DNA from: an uncultured Bacteroides sp.
Lineage (GTDB): Bacteria > Bacteroidota > Bacteroidia > Bacteroidales > Bacteroidaceae
Reading direction: 5' to 3'
NCBI GenBank assembly: GCA_947173895.1
Contig: CAMWGU010000008.1
Span: forward strand, 1 to 64,000
DNA length: 64,000 nucleotides
The notes under the pieces were generated by a model that worked only from the letters and a program-made list of their open reading frames with translations, was not told the DNA's origin and did not search any database. Numbering within the stretch: the first letter of the stretch is position 1; each line of letters begins with the position of its first letter. Shown here piece by piece: positions 35,062 to 43,149 of the stretch. Both the position numbers and the translations under genes were made by a program.

Positions 35062-35062
35062 G

Positions 35063-35593
35063 TCAGAGTAATTCTATTCTGACAATACCTCCATAGGGGG
35101 TGAGTGCGTCAAATGCTTCTTCGGGCTTGAGAATCCCCGCATATATCTGAGCATTTAGTAATACACCACCATGGGCGAAGACTGCCACTTGCTTGTACGC
35201 TTTTCGGCGAAGTTCCTCCATGAAATCGGCTACACGTCGGTATTGATCTTCGAAAGATTCTCCATTAGTGGCCTTCACATGAAGATAGTCCGCGTACCAT
35301 TTTTCTAGATTTGCATCGGAGATTTCGTCAAAACGATGCATTTCCCAATCTCCAAAGTTGATTTCTTTCAGGCGGTCGTCCCGTTCTGCATCCGGATAGC
35401 CGCAAAAGGCAGCTAGGCGTACGCATCGGCTCAGCGGGCTGGTATATACTTTGTTGAAAGATAATCCTTGAAGGCCGGCAGCTGTCCGAGTGGCTTCTTC
35501 TTCGAAAGTCGATCGCAGGGGGACATCTGTTTGTCCGTAACAAACACCTTGAGGAACGTCGACGGAAGTATGGCGGATGAAGTATACGATCAT
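35063..35593 (-). CDS. cobC: alpha-ribazole phosphatase-like histidine phosphatase
   Basis: A 176-residue histidine phosphatase that removes the 5'-phosphate from alpha-ribazole-5'-phosphate or from cobalamin phosphate. The phosphohistidine motif is YFIRHTSVDVPQGVCYGQTD (residues 4-23). Then come TSPLSRCVRLA, the EINFGDWE acid region and the second His in VAVFAHGGVL. It overlaps cobS by 4 bp and is last in the minus-strand B12 operon, which supports CobC over a generic phosphatase. Confidence 0.9.
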   Translation of the reverse strand: MIVYFIRHTSVDVPQGVCYGQTDVPLRSTFEEEATRTAAGLQGLSFNKVYTSPLSRCVRLAAFCGYPDAERDDRLKEINFGDWEMHRFDEISDANLEKWYADYLHVKATNGESFEDQYRRVADFMEELRRKAYKQVAVFAHGGVLLNAQIYAGILKPEEAFDALTPYGGIVRIELL

Positions 35594-36339
35594 AAATTAG
35601 TATATATTAAGTTTATAGTCAGATAAAAAGAAAGCTCGCATAACAGAAATGTTGCTCCGCAGCAATCGCCGGTGTATCCTTGAAGCCGTTTGCGCATCAG
35701 TGACATTAACAGGATGAATACTGTAGCCGAAGCAATAGCTGCCCACCAGTAGTTTCTACCTACCAATAAAAGCATGGGTAGGATTCCGATCAGAAAGGTA
35801 GAGAACAGAGTGCCCGGAGTCATGCGGTCATAAACTACTTTTGCTTTCGATTCTTCTTCCTTGCGAGCATAGGGAAGGGTGTTGATGACTTGTGACGCAC
35901 AAAATTTGCTCCAAGTGTCTCCGCTCAGGATAGCTGTGCATGCTAAAGAGATAGGGAGGTTAGCCAGTATATTCCATATTAGTCCGTAATAAAACAATAA
36001 TCCCAATACTCCGTATGTTCCAATGTGTGAATCCTTCATAATGGACAGGATCTTTTCGCGTGAGGTTCCTCCGCCGAAACCATCGCAAAAGTCGGCCAGC
36101 CCGTCTTCATGTAGGGCACCTGTCACCATCAGACGGGATGCTAATGCCAAAAGTACAGCAGTCGGTGTAGGGAGAAAAGTTGAGGTTATCCATAAGGTTC
36201 CTGCCATAATTCCTCCAGTCAGCCATCCAACGAAAGGCCAATAATCAACCACTCGCTTGAAATAGACGGGGGGGACATTGGCAAGCTTCCAGAAAGGAAG
36301 GCGTGTGAAAAAAATGAGAGCAGCAAGCAGTTTCATCAT
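35590..36339 (-). CDS. cobS: adenosylcobinamide-GDP ribazoletransferase
   Basis: An integral membrane enzyme of 249 residues that joins AdoCbi-GDP to alpha-ribazole (phosphate) to finish cobalamin. The metal-binding motif is in TGALHEDGLADFCDGFGGG, followed by MKDSHIGTYGVLGL. About six membrane helices. It shares one base with cobT and overlaps cobC. Confidence 0.95.
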   Translation of the reverse strand: MMKLLAALIFFTRLPFWKLANVPPVYFKRVVDYWPFVGWLTGGIMAGTLWITSTFLPTPTAVLLALASRLMVTGALHEDGLADFCDGFGGGTSREKILSIMKDSHIGTYGVLGLLFYYGLIWNILANLPISLACTAILSGDTWSKFCASQVINTLPYARKEEESKAKVVYDRMTPGTLFSTFLIGILPMLLLVGRNYWWAAIASATVFILLMSLMRKRLQGYTGDCCGATFLLCELSFYLTINLIYTNL

Positions 36340-37376
36340 TAAAAATATTTAGTGATGGAGGCATGGGCGAAATTATCCATTTCGTTCAGCATATTTACGG
36401 AAGATGCGACAATGGGGTATGCACAGATTGCTCCGGTTCCTTCTCCCAAACGTAATCCCAGATTCAACAAAGGACGGACTTGCATAGTGTCCAACACCAA
36501 TTTGTGTCCAATCTCGTCTCCCTGATGCCCGAATATGGCGTACGACAACACTTCCGGATGAAGTTTTGAAGCTGCCAATATACAGTTGGTCATGATGAAA
36601 CCATCTACCAGAATAATCATTTTCAGTTCAGCAGCACGAAGCATACCGCCTATTGCCATAACCATTTCATATCCACCAAACCAAGCCATAATGTCTTCGA
36701 CCGAACCATTGCCGGTGTAATGATCGACCGATTGTTTCAGTACGTTGTATTTATGACGGATTCCGTCTGTATCCAATCCACTTCCGGCACCGACGCATTG
36801 TTCTAATGAAATACCCGTCAGTAAATGCATCCAAATAGAGGAAGGTGAGGTGTTACCAATCCCCATTTCGCCAAAACTGACCACATTGCATCCATCGGCA
36901 TGAATCATGTCCGTTATTTGGGCGCCACGTTTCAGGCATAGTTCCATCTCTTCTATACTCATGGCGGGCCCTTTCAAGAAATTGCATGTCCCGCGTCCTA
37001 CACTACAGTTGATAATTCCTTTTTCGTAAGGAAGGTCATAGTCTACGCCCGCATCTACCAGCAACAGTTTGAAACCATGCTGACGGCATAGGAAGTTGAC
37101 TCCGGCTCCGCCATGTAGAAAATTGCTAAGTTGTTGCCAAGTGATTTCTTTGGGCGATTTGCTGACTCTTTCCTCTACAATCCCATGATCGGCCGCAAAA
37201 AGCACATTGTGTGGATGAGTTAGGACAGGAGAGAGGGTTTGTTGGATCAATCCTATTTGCAATGCCAGATCTTCCAAAATACCTAATGCTCCTTTAGGTT
37301 TTGTCAAATTATTGATTTTGTCTATCAATGCTTCCCGTATACTTTCGTCGGGACGTTCAATATGAAAGTTTTTCAT
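36339..37376 (-). CDS. cobT: nicotinate-nucleotide--dimethylbenzimidazole phosphoribosyltransferase
   Basis: Makes alpha-ribazole-phosphate, activating the lower-ligand base (345 residues). Conserved pieces are [49 protein letters not shown] and [13 protein letters not shown] CVGAGSGLD. The catalytic Glu lies in [15 protein letters not shown]. Seven bases separate it from cobU. Confidence 0.96.
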   Translation of the reverse strand: MKNFHIERPDESIREALIDKINNLTKPKGALGILEDLALQIGLIQQTLSPVLTHPHNVLFAADHGIVEERVSKSPKEITWQQLSNFLHGGAGVNFLCRQHGFKLLLVDAGVDYDLPYEKGIINCSVGRGTCNFLKGPAMSIEEMELCLKRGAQITDMIHADGCNVVSFGEMGIGNTSPSSIWMHLLTGISLEQCVGAGSGLDTDGIRHKYNVLKQSVDHYTGNGSVEDIMAWFGGYEMVMAIGGMLRAAELKMIILVDGFIMTNCILAASKLHPEVLSYAIFGHQGDEIGHKLVLDTMQVRPLLNLGLRLGEGTGAICAYPIVASSVNMLNEMDNFAHASITKYF

Positions 37377-37383
37377 ACGTAGT

Positions 37384-37896
37384 TTATTGTTTTACAGGAA
37401 CGGGAATTCCCGATACCATTAAATATACTTGATTTGCTTTTGATGCTATATATTGGTTCATCCATCCTTGCAGGTCTGTGAAGCGGCGTTGGATAGTATT
37501 TTCGGAAACGGCTCCGGATCCTATTTCATTGGTTACGAATATGAAAGTAGCGTCCTGTTGTGTGAATCGGTCGAATTCCTGTTTGACGGCTTGTAATGCT
37601 GTATCCACTTCTGCATCCAGATCGAAGAAAAAATTGGTACACCACAGTGTGACGCAGTCAATCAATACTACTCTGCCTTCCACCGAATGGCGACTTAGTT
37701 CTTTGTCTTCTTCTATGTTTGTCCATTCCGGTCCGCGTTTTTCTTGATGTCGGATGACACGCTGGCGGAATTCTTCGTCCCAAATGCGTGATGTTGCCAT
37801 ATAGACGGGACGGGGCGACAAATTCAGAGCAAGTTTCTCGGCGTATGAACTTTTGCCTGACCGTTGGCCGCCTGTGATTAAAATGATATGTTTCAT
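37384..37896 (-). CDS. cobU: adenosylcobinamide kinase / guanylyltransferase
   Basis: A 170-residue bifunctional enzyme that phosphorylates adenosylcobinamide and adds GMP. The P-loop is [18 protein letters not shown], and the guanylylated His lies in [28 protein letters not shown] and [14 protein letters not shown] complete the signature. Four bases separate it from the upstream FHA gene. Confidence 0.95.
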   Translation of the reverse strand: MKHIILITGGQRSGKSSYAEKLALNLSPRPVYMATSRIWDEEFRQRVIRHQEKRGPEWTNIEEDKELSRHSVEGRVVLIDCVTLWCTNFFFDLDAEVDTALQAVKQEFDRFTQQDATFIFVTNEIGSGAVSENTIQRRFTDLQGWMNQYIASKANQVYLMVSGIPVPVKQ

Positions 37897-37900
37897 TGTC

Positions 37901-38425
37901 TTATTTTTCGGCAGTACGCAGAATCAAAGTGGTGGCTCCTAAAGTGATAATGGCACCTTCCTCAATCCGTATGCGGTCTTTGTTGCCCAGAATCTCATTC
38001 ATTAAGAAAGTTCCTGTTATGCTGTCATTATCGCGCAATGTATATATGATTTGTCCTTGTTTGTTCCGCTTTACATTAATGATGCAATGACGTCTGTCCA
38101 TGCTTGGATCCGATGTTTCGATAGAAATGTCAACTTCAGTGCCTTTGCTTCGGCGTCCTATCATGTTGTCTCCTTCTTGCAATGGCAGTACCTGTTTGTA
38201 TCCGAATACGTTTTCTATCACCACAATGCTTCCGAAATCATCTTTATTGGCTTGTTCGTCCAATATTTCTTCTTTACGGGTCGCTTTTAATTTGGATTTT
38301 CCGATGCGTATACTGAATTGTTTTTTGCAATGTTCACATACAAAGACCAACGATTGGCCTTCTGTGTATTGGGTTTCATCGAAAGTTATATAGTTATCAC
38401 ATTTAGGACATAATACTCTTTTCAT
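37901..38425 (-). CDS. zinc-ribbon / FHA domain protein
   Basis: A 174-residue protein. The N-terminal zinc ribbon has CPKCDNYI and CEHCKKQF (four Cys, residues 6-38). A C-terminal FHA domain follows (MIGRRSKG, DPSMDRRHCIINV, DNDSITGTFLMNE), which binds phosphothreonine peptides. The FHA core residues R, S/R-RH and N-like positions are present. It lies 13 bp after the HU-CCDC81/SPOR gene and 4 bp before cobU. It is therefore in the B12 operon, although no B12 role is known for such proteins. Confidence 0.88.
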   Translation of the reverse strand: MKRVLCPKCDNYITFDETQYTEGQSLVFVCEHCKKQFSIRIGKSKLKATRKEEILDEQANKDDFGSIVVIENVFGYKQVLPLQEGDNMIGRRSKGTEVDISIETSDPSMDRRHCIINVKRNKQGQIIYTLRDNDSITGTFLMNEILGNKDRIRIEEGAIITLGATTLILRTAEK

Positions 38426-38438
38426 AAAACGAATCAGT

Positions 38439-39575
38439 TTATTTAGAAGTTAATACCCATGCATTTTTAAATGCTTCATTTCTTTTAAGTTCATTCAACT
38501 TCTTATATGCAACAGTTTTATCTGTAAAACTACATAATGATATTCGATAACGTCCGTTCCCCTTTATAATTTCAACTTGCTTATATCCCTTCTGTTTGTA
38601 TTCGTCAAGTGCCTCTTGTGCGTCATTGGCCGTAGGCAGACTGGATACAATAATACAATAAGTTTCTTTTTTGACAGATGAGGGCGAAACTTCTGCTTCT
38701 TTCTTTTCGGGCGCTGATTGGCTGATTGCAACAGGTTGAGCCGTTTGACGTTGTGCTTGCTGTTCTATTCCATCATTTGGTTTTGCTGCGTTTTTATGCG
38801 TGGATTCTTGCGTCTTTTTTACTTTTTCCACTTTTACGGCAACAGGCTTCAATGTGTTCTGATTGTTTTTCACTCCCGTTTTTTTAGGTTGTTGTATTGA
38901 AGGGACAGCAATCAAGGTCGTAGCTAAAGATTGGGAACGAATGGCGTCAAGCAGACCGTCTGTCCCTAAAGAAGCATAATTGCCTTTATCTACGTACGTG
39001 TTTTCTACAGGGACAGATAAAAAGAAAAATAAGGCAACGGCTACTGCTATAGCTACTGCATTGTCTATCCACTGGCGCTTAAATGGGAAAGTTTTCTTTT
39101 TATGCGGCAAGGGAAGCAGTTCTGCCGTTGTTGTAGCACTGATTGAGCTTTTTTCTTCCAATCTGTTGATAGAAAACGAAGTAAGCCCATACAAAGTAGG
39201 CGATAGAGCACCGCTTTCATTGGGCTGAAACTCGTATGTGCCATAAATGGTATATTGCAAAACGCCTATGCCATGCAATTCCACACGTCCTTCTTTATGT
39301 AATGTTTCTTTTAATTTATTCACCTCTTTTTCAATCATGCGGGTGGCATCCGGGAAGTCGGTATGATAGATTTGCATATATGCTTGAGCCAACAGTCCAT
39401 CGTTTATGGTTAGTTGGGGATTAAAGCCAATAGTACGTACTGGAGGAAGATATAAATTCTCCTCCTTAATATAACGTGCCGATTGATAGTGCGTTATAAA
39501 ACCACCAAAGTTTGGGATGATTACACAGTCATTTCCCAGTAACAGAATTTCTATATGTCTAGCTAATTCAATCAT
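38439..39575 (-). CDS. HU-CCDC81 and SPOR domain envelope protein
   Basis: A 378-residue protein. The N-terminal two HU-CCDC81-type domains (NDCVIIPNFGGFITHYQSAR, then LKETLHKEGRVELHGIGVLQY) are followed by one membrane helix near residues 165-190. A Lys/Gln/Pro-rich periplasmic linker leads to a C-terminal SPOR domain (YCIIVSSLPTANDAQEALDEY...RYRISLCSF). SPOR domains bind denuded peptidoglycan at division sites. It probably links the cytoplasmic nucleoid or division machinery to the septal wall. It is first in the minus-strand operon that ends in cobC. Confidence 0.9.
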   Translation of the reverse strand: MIELARHIEILLLGNDCVIIPNFGGFITHYQSARYIKEENLYLPPVRTIGFNPQLTINDGLLAQAYMQIYHTDFPDATRMIEKEVNKLKETLHKEGRVELHGIGVLQYTIYGTYEFQPNESGALSPTLYGLTSFSINRLEEKSSISATTTAELLPLPHKKKTFPFKRQWIDNAVAIAVAVALFFFLSVPVENTYVDKGNYASLGTDGLLDAIRSQSLATTLIAVPSIQQPKKTGVKNNQNTLKPVAVKVEKVKKTQESTHKNAAKPNDGIEQQAQRQTAQPVAISQSAPEKKEAEVSPSSVKKETYCIIVSSLPTANDAQEALDEYKQKGYKQVEIIKGNGRYRISLCSFTDKTVAYKKLNELKRNEAFKNAWVLTSK

Positions 39576-39579
39576 AACG

Positions 39580-39611
39580 CAAAATTAGTATTTTATTCCG
39601 TTTCGCTGCAA
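39580..39611 (-). promoter_or_regulatory. promoter of the HU-CCDC81/SPOR-FHA-cobUTSC operon
   Basis: Read on the minus strand, TTG, a 21-nt spacer, then TAATTTTG (39587 to 39580). It is 5 bp ahead of the start codon, so the mRNA would be nearly leaderless. Confidence 0.55.
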
Positions 39612-39651
39612 CTTTTGTGGAAGAAAATAATAACCCATTCATAAATTATTG

Positions 39652-39659
39652 TAATTTTG
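39652..39659 (+). promoter_or_regulatory. -7 box of ugd promoter
   Basis: TAATTTTG, 35 bp before the ugd start codon. No good -33 element is seen. Confidence 0.5.
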
Positions 39660-39694
39660 CATCACAAAACTTAGACTGTTGATCAAAATATAAA

Positions 39695-41008
39695 ATGAAT
39701 ATAGCGATTGTTGGAACCGGATATGTAGGGCTTGTGACTGGAGCGTGTTTTGCAGAAACAGGTGTAGATGTTACGTGTGTGGATGTGGATGCAGATAAAA
39801 TCGCCGCTCTGCAAAAAGGGATTGTTCCTATTTATGAGCCCGGATTGGAAGATATGGTTCTACGTAATATTAAAGCAGGACGTCTTCATTTTACCACTTC
39901 TTTAGAGAGCTGTCTGAACAATGTCGGTATCGTTTTCAGTGCGGTAGGTACTCCTCCCGATGAAGATGGCAGTGCCGATTTGCGTTACGTTCTTGAGGTG
40001 GCTAAGACTATTGGTGCCAACATGACGAAGTATACCTTAGTTGTCACTAAGAGTACGGTACCTGTAGGTACGGCCCGGAAGGTGAAAAAAGTGATTCAGG
40101 AAGAATTGGACAAAAGGGGAAAGGCAATAGATTTTGATGTGGCTTCCAATCCTGAATTCTTGAAAGAGGGTAATGCCATCGATGATTTTATGAGTCCGGA
40201 CCGTGTAGTTGTAGGAGTAGAGTCCGAAAGAGCGAAGAAACTGATGACCAAGCTGTATAAACCGTTTATGTTAGTCAATTTCCGTGTTATTTTTATGGAT
40301 ATTCCTTCGGCAGAAATGACTAAATATGCGGCAAATTCTATGTTGGCCACTCGTATTAGTTTTATGAATGATATAGCTAACCTGTGCGAACTGGTGGGCG
40401 CAGATGTGAATATGGTACGTGATGGTATAGGATCTGACAGCCGTATCGGACGTAAATTCTTATATCCGGGTTGTGGTTATGGTGGTTCTTGTTTTCCAAA
40501 GGATGTGAAAGCTTTGATAAAGACAGCTGAACAAAACGGATATTCCATGCAAGTCCTAAAAGCGGTAGAAGAGGTCAATGAAAAGCAAAAAGGTATTTTA
40601 TTTGAAAAACTGAAGCATGTGTTTAATGGTACTCTGAATGGCAAGACAATTGCTTTATGGGGGCTTGCTTTTAAACCGGGTACGGATGATATGCGTGAAG
40701 CTCCGGCTTTGGTGTTGATTGACCGTCTGAAACATTCTGGATGTAACATTCGGGCATATGATCCTGCGGCTATGGATGAGTCACGTCGTCGGATAGGAGA
40801 TTTGGTATATTATGCACATGATATGTATGATGCGGTGCTTGATGCGGATGCTTTGATTTTGATTACAGAATGGAAGGAATTCCGCTTGCCTACTTGGGGA
40901 GTGATAAAAAAAGCAATGAAACAACCGGTAATACTGGACGGACGAAATATTTATGATGGTGATGAATTGCAGGAAATGGGATTTGTTTATCATTGCATCG
41001 GTAAGTAA
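39695..41008 (+). CDS. ugd: UDP-glucose 6-dehydrogenase
   Basis: Oxidises UDP-glucose to UDP-glucuronate for capsule and surface glycans (437 residues). The NAD-binding start is MNIAIVGTGYVGLVTGACFAE. KSTVPVGTARKV and NPEFLKEGNAIDDF follow. The catalytic Cys is in GYGGSCFPKDVKAL, and the C-terminal UDP-binding part is LWGLAFKPGTDDMREAP. Full length. The following lipoprotein gene starts 19 bp later. Confidence 0.96.
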   Translation: MNIAIVGTGYVGLVTGACFAETGVDVTCVDVDADKIAALQKGIVPIYEPGLEDMVLRNIKAGRLHFTTSLESCLNNVGIVFSAVGTPPDEDGSADLRYVLEVAKTIGANMTKYTLVVTKSTVPVGTARKVKKVIQEELDKRGKAIDFDVASNPEFLKEGNAIDDFMSPDRVVVGVESERAKKLMTKLYKPFMLVNFRVIFMDIPSAEMTKYAANSMLATRISFMNDIANLCELVGADVNMVRDGIGSDSRIGRKFLYPGCGYGGSCFPKDVKALIKTAEQNGYSMQVLKAVEEVNEKQKGILFEKLKHVFNGTLNGKTIALWGLAFKPGTDDMREAPALVLIDRLKHSGCNIRAYDPAAMDESRRRIGDLVYYAHDMYDAVLDADALILITEWKEFRLPTWGVIKKAMKQPVILDGRNIYDGDELQEMGFVYHCIGK

Positions 41009-41027
41009 ATAATAAAAAAGAATAACC

Positions 41028-41816
41028 ATGTACAACTATTTTTTGATAATTATATTGTTTGTTGCGTTGTCTTCTTGTGGGACTCCACAACCTAATGCGC
41101 CATTTAGGGAAGAAAATAAAGAAGCAAAATCGTTGTTGGAAGGTATATGGTTGGATGATAATACGGAAACGGTGTTGATGAAGGTCAAAGGCGATACCAT
41201 ATTTTATGCAGATGCAGCTACGGCCCCTGTAGCTTTTAAAATTATAGGTGATTCGTTGATGACATACGGTGCGCGGACCAATAGTTATAAAATAGAAAAG
41301 CAAGGAGAGCATATATTTTGGTTTCATTCTGCTGTAGGAGATGTGATACGTTTGCACAAAACAGATACAGAGAGTGATTCATTGGCATTTATCCATACCC
41401 AAGAAATACCTGTTTATAACGAGGTGCTCAAAAAAGATTCAGTAGTAATGTTCGATAATGTGCGCTATCGTGGATATGTGTATATTAATCCGTCTAAAAT
41501 AAAGGTAATGCGTCCGAGAGTCTCCGAAGAAGGGCTTGGAGTGGATAATGTCTATTATGATAATATTATTCATATTTGTGTATATGAAGGCAGAAAGAGT
41601 CTTTATGCCAAGGATATTACCAAACAAATGTTTAAAAACGTAGTGCCGGATGATTTCTTACAATGGGCAATCTTGTCGGATATGGATTTTACAGGAATAG
41701 ATGCTAAAGGATATCATTATCAGGCTACGGTGTGTGTGCCGGATAATGCTACTTGTTATATGGTCAATATTACGGTTAATCGTAATGGAGAACTTTTCTA
41801 TGAATTGGTCAAATGA
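41028..41816 (+). CDS. lipoprotein, DUF4738-like
   Basis: A 262-residue lipoprotein (lipobox LSSC, Cys17). The first half is a small beta-barrel-like part (LLEGIWLDDNTETVLMKVKGDTIFYAD, GEHIFWFHSAVGDVIRL). The second half has NVRYRGYVYINPSKIKVMRPRV. It resembles DUF4738 lipoproteins of Bacteroides, called from pattern memory. It is 19 bp after ugd and may be co-transcribed, but no functional link is evident. Confidence 0.7.
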   Translation: MYNYFLIIILFVALSSCGTPQPNAPFREENKEAKSLLEGIWLDDNTETVLMKVKGDTIFYADAATAPVAFKIIGDSLMTYGARTNSYKIEKQGEHIFWFHSAVGDVIRLHKTDTESDSLAFIHTQEIPVYNEVLKKDSVVMFDNVRYRGYVYINPSKIKVMRPRVSEEGLGVDNVYYDNIIHICVYEGRKSLYAKDITKQMFKNVVPDDFLQWAILSDMDFTGIDAKGYHYQATVCVPDNATCYMVNITVNRNGELFYELVK

Positions 41817-42394
41817 TGTACAAGTTCTCCCACAGTTGTACTGCTTTTCCTCTACATAGTTCCAATACTTCTGTTCATCTCTATCTTTGTGGCAAGAGAC
41901 AAAGCCAAGCAAGTCTGCCATTGATAGATGCAGCCAAAAGACGGCCGGCCTGTTCGTTGCACCGCAGCACATTCTGCCTTGACGCAAAACACGTACGTAT
42001 GTGTGGGCTTGTACATACGTACGTGTAGGCCTACACATACGTACGTATAGGCTTACACGTACGTACGTGCAAAGTACATCATCTCCTCATACGGTTGCTT
42101 CTTCCTCTTTTTCCTTCATCCTTTCATTTTTAGTAAAACCTTCTATCAATCAGTTGGTTAAAAATGACAGGACATCCCTTTACGCCCCTTTCAGCCACGC
42201 TGTCCAAGTCCCTTCACATCTGCCTTCAGCGGTTCCCGCTAAAATCAGGAGTACACAACCATTTTGTCTTTGTTCGCGGATGAAAGGACGCTGAAAGGAG
42301 GATGAAGGAACCGTACGGAATGTCCTTTCACAGACTGAATCCTCTATCGACAAGGCGTTTCAGCGGACAATGAAAGGATGAAGAGGAAAGTAGA
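41817..42394. other. 578-bp gene-free region with array 3 and inverted repeats
   Basis: Contains palindrome array 3 and, to its right, a long-range inverted repeat: CTTCATCCTTTCATT (42114-42128) is the exact complement of 42369-42383. Related purine-rich pieces (GATGAAAGGACG, GAGGATGAAGG) lie near 42282-42308. Short frames here are artefacts of the repeats. Confidence 0.65.
41989..42069. repeat. palindrome array 3 (4 units, 22-bp period)
   Basis: Centres at 41996.5, 42018.5, 42040.5 and 42062.5. Unit 4 is perfect; units 1, 2 and 3 each carry one- or two-base changes, mostly ACGT to ATGT or CACG to ACAT. TACGGTT (42090-42096) stands to its right. Confidence 0.95.
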
Positions 42395-42913
42395 TCAGTA
42401 AGGAGCATTTCTTCCTTTTTGTACTTCTATGCGTATTCCGAAATTTCCATTTTCGGATTTCATTTCGAAAGCTCCGTTAAAGTTGTTCTTTTCCCAAGGC
42501 AATGCACCAGGGTTGTGTACTTTGTATCCGTTGGCGTCATATTCTCCAAATGTTGTAAGCCGTAGTCCGTTTGCTAACTTGAATGTGGCACTTTGCAGTG
42601 TGGGAATCTGTCGATACATCGGGCCGAATGCAGCATGATATGTTCCTCTGTCATACGTGATATTTCTGTCAAGGTTGAATCTTTCATTGTAGTTTATTGC
42701 TGTTTTTTCCTTATACGGTTGATAATAAAGATGGGGAGAAATCAAGGGGGGAGGGGCTATCATCATAGGGCCCATGTCTAACAGAAATCCGTCAAAGTTT
42801 TTGTATCCGTCCAATGAAATGGGCGGAATAGTGTCGGTTACAGCCTCGGACTGTGCAAACGTGGCGGCCGTAATTAAAAACATGGCAATGGTAGACAGAA
42901 GTAGTTTTTTCAT
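42395..42913 (-). CDS. small exported protein
   Basis: 172 residues from ATG at 42913 (MKKLLLSTIAMF); an in-frame start nine codons earlier would place charged residues before the signal peptide. Signal peptide cut near TFAQSEA. The mature protein is rich in Pro, Tyr and Asn (PPPLISPHLYYQPY, YDRGTYHAAFGPMYRQIP) and ends in short strands. No family recognised; possibly an outer-membrane accessory protein. Confidence 0.72.
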   Translation of the reverse strand: MKKLLLSTIAMFLITAATFAQSEAVTDTIPPISLDGYKNFDGFLLDMGPMMIAPPPLISPHLYYQPYKEKTAINYNERFNLDRNITYDRGTYHAAFGPMYRQIPTLQSATFKLANGLRLTTFGEYDANGYKVHNPGALPWEKNNFNGAFEMKSENGNFGIRIEVQKGRNAPY

Positions 42914-43090
42914 ATCCTGTTCTTTTTTTGTTTCTTGCAAAATTACATGAAAATCTTGAGATTTCTATACCGGCAGAATAAAAAGGTCAGGGCTGTCACA
43001 AATTGTCTGTCATAGATACTGGTGTTTAATCGTATTTCTGAAGTCGGAATATATGGTTTGTTTTCTGAGAGAGAATAAGCAGGATAGGTA

Positions 43091-43140
43091 AAAAGAGTCA
43101 TACCATTATTCAAACAGGGAGAATATGATATGACTCTTTT
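43091..43140. terminator. terminator of glutamine synthetase gene
   Basis: AAAAGAGTCATA (43091-43102) pairs with TATGACTCTTTT (43129-43140) around a 26-nt loop. Ten bases after the stop on the minus strand. Confidence 0.85.
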
Positions 43141-43149
43141 TCATTTCAA

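Larger units (their letters stand above)
34739..35062. other. 324-bp gene-free stretch right of the element
   Basis: Holds the chromosomal tRNA terminator (34745-34783), two direct repeats of ATGCAAAT (34848-34855, 34859-34866) that resemble arm sites of another integrase, a repeated TTAGGG (about 34813 and 34825) and the cobC hairpin (35037-35061). No gene. Confidence 0.55.

Noticed and set aside
38990..39004. TACGTACGTG inside the HU-CCDC81/SPOR gene, as a further palindrome unit
   Set aside because: A single imperfect copy in coding sequence without 22-bp neighbours; probably chance.
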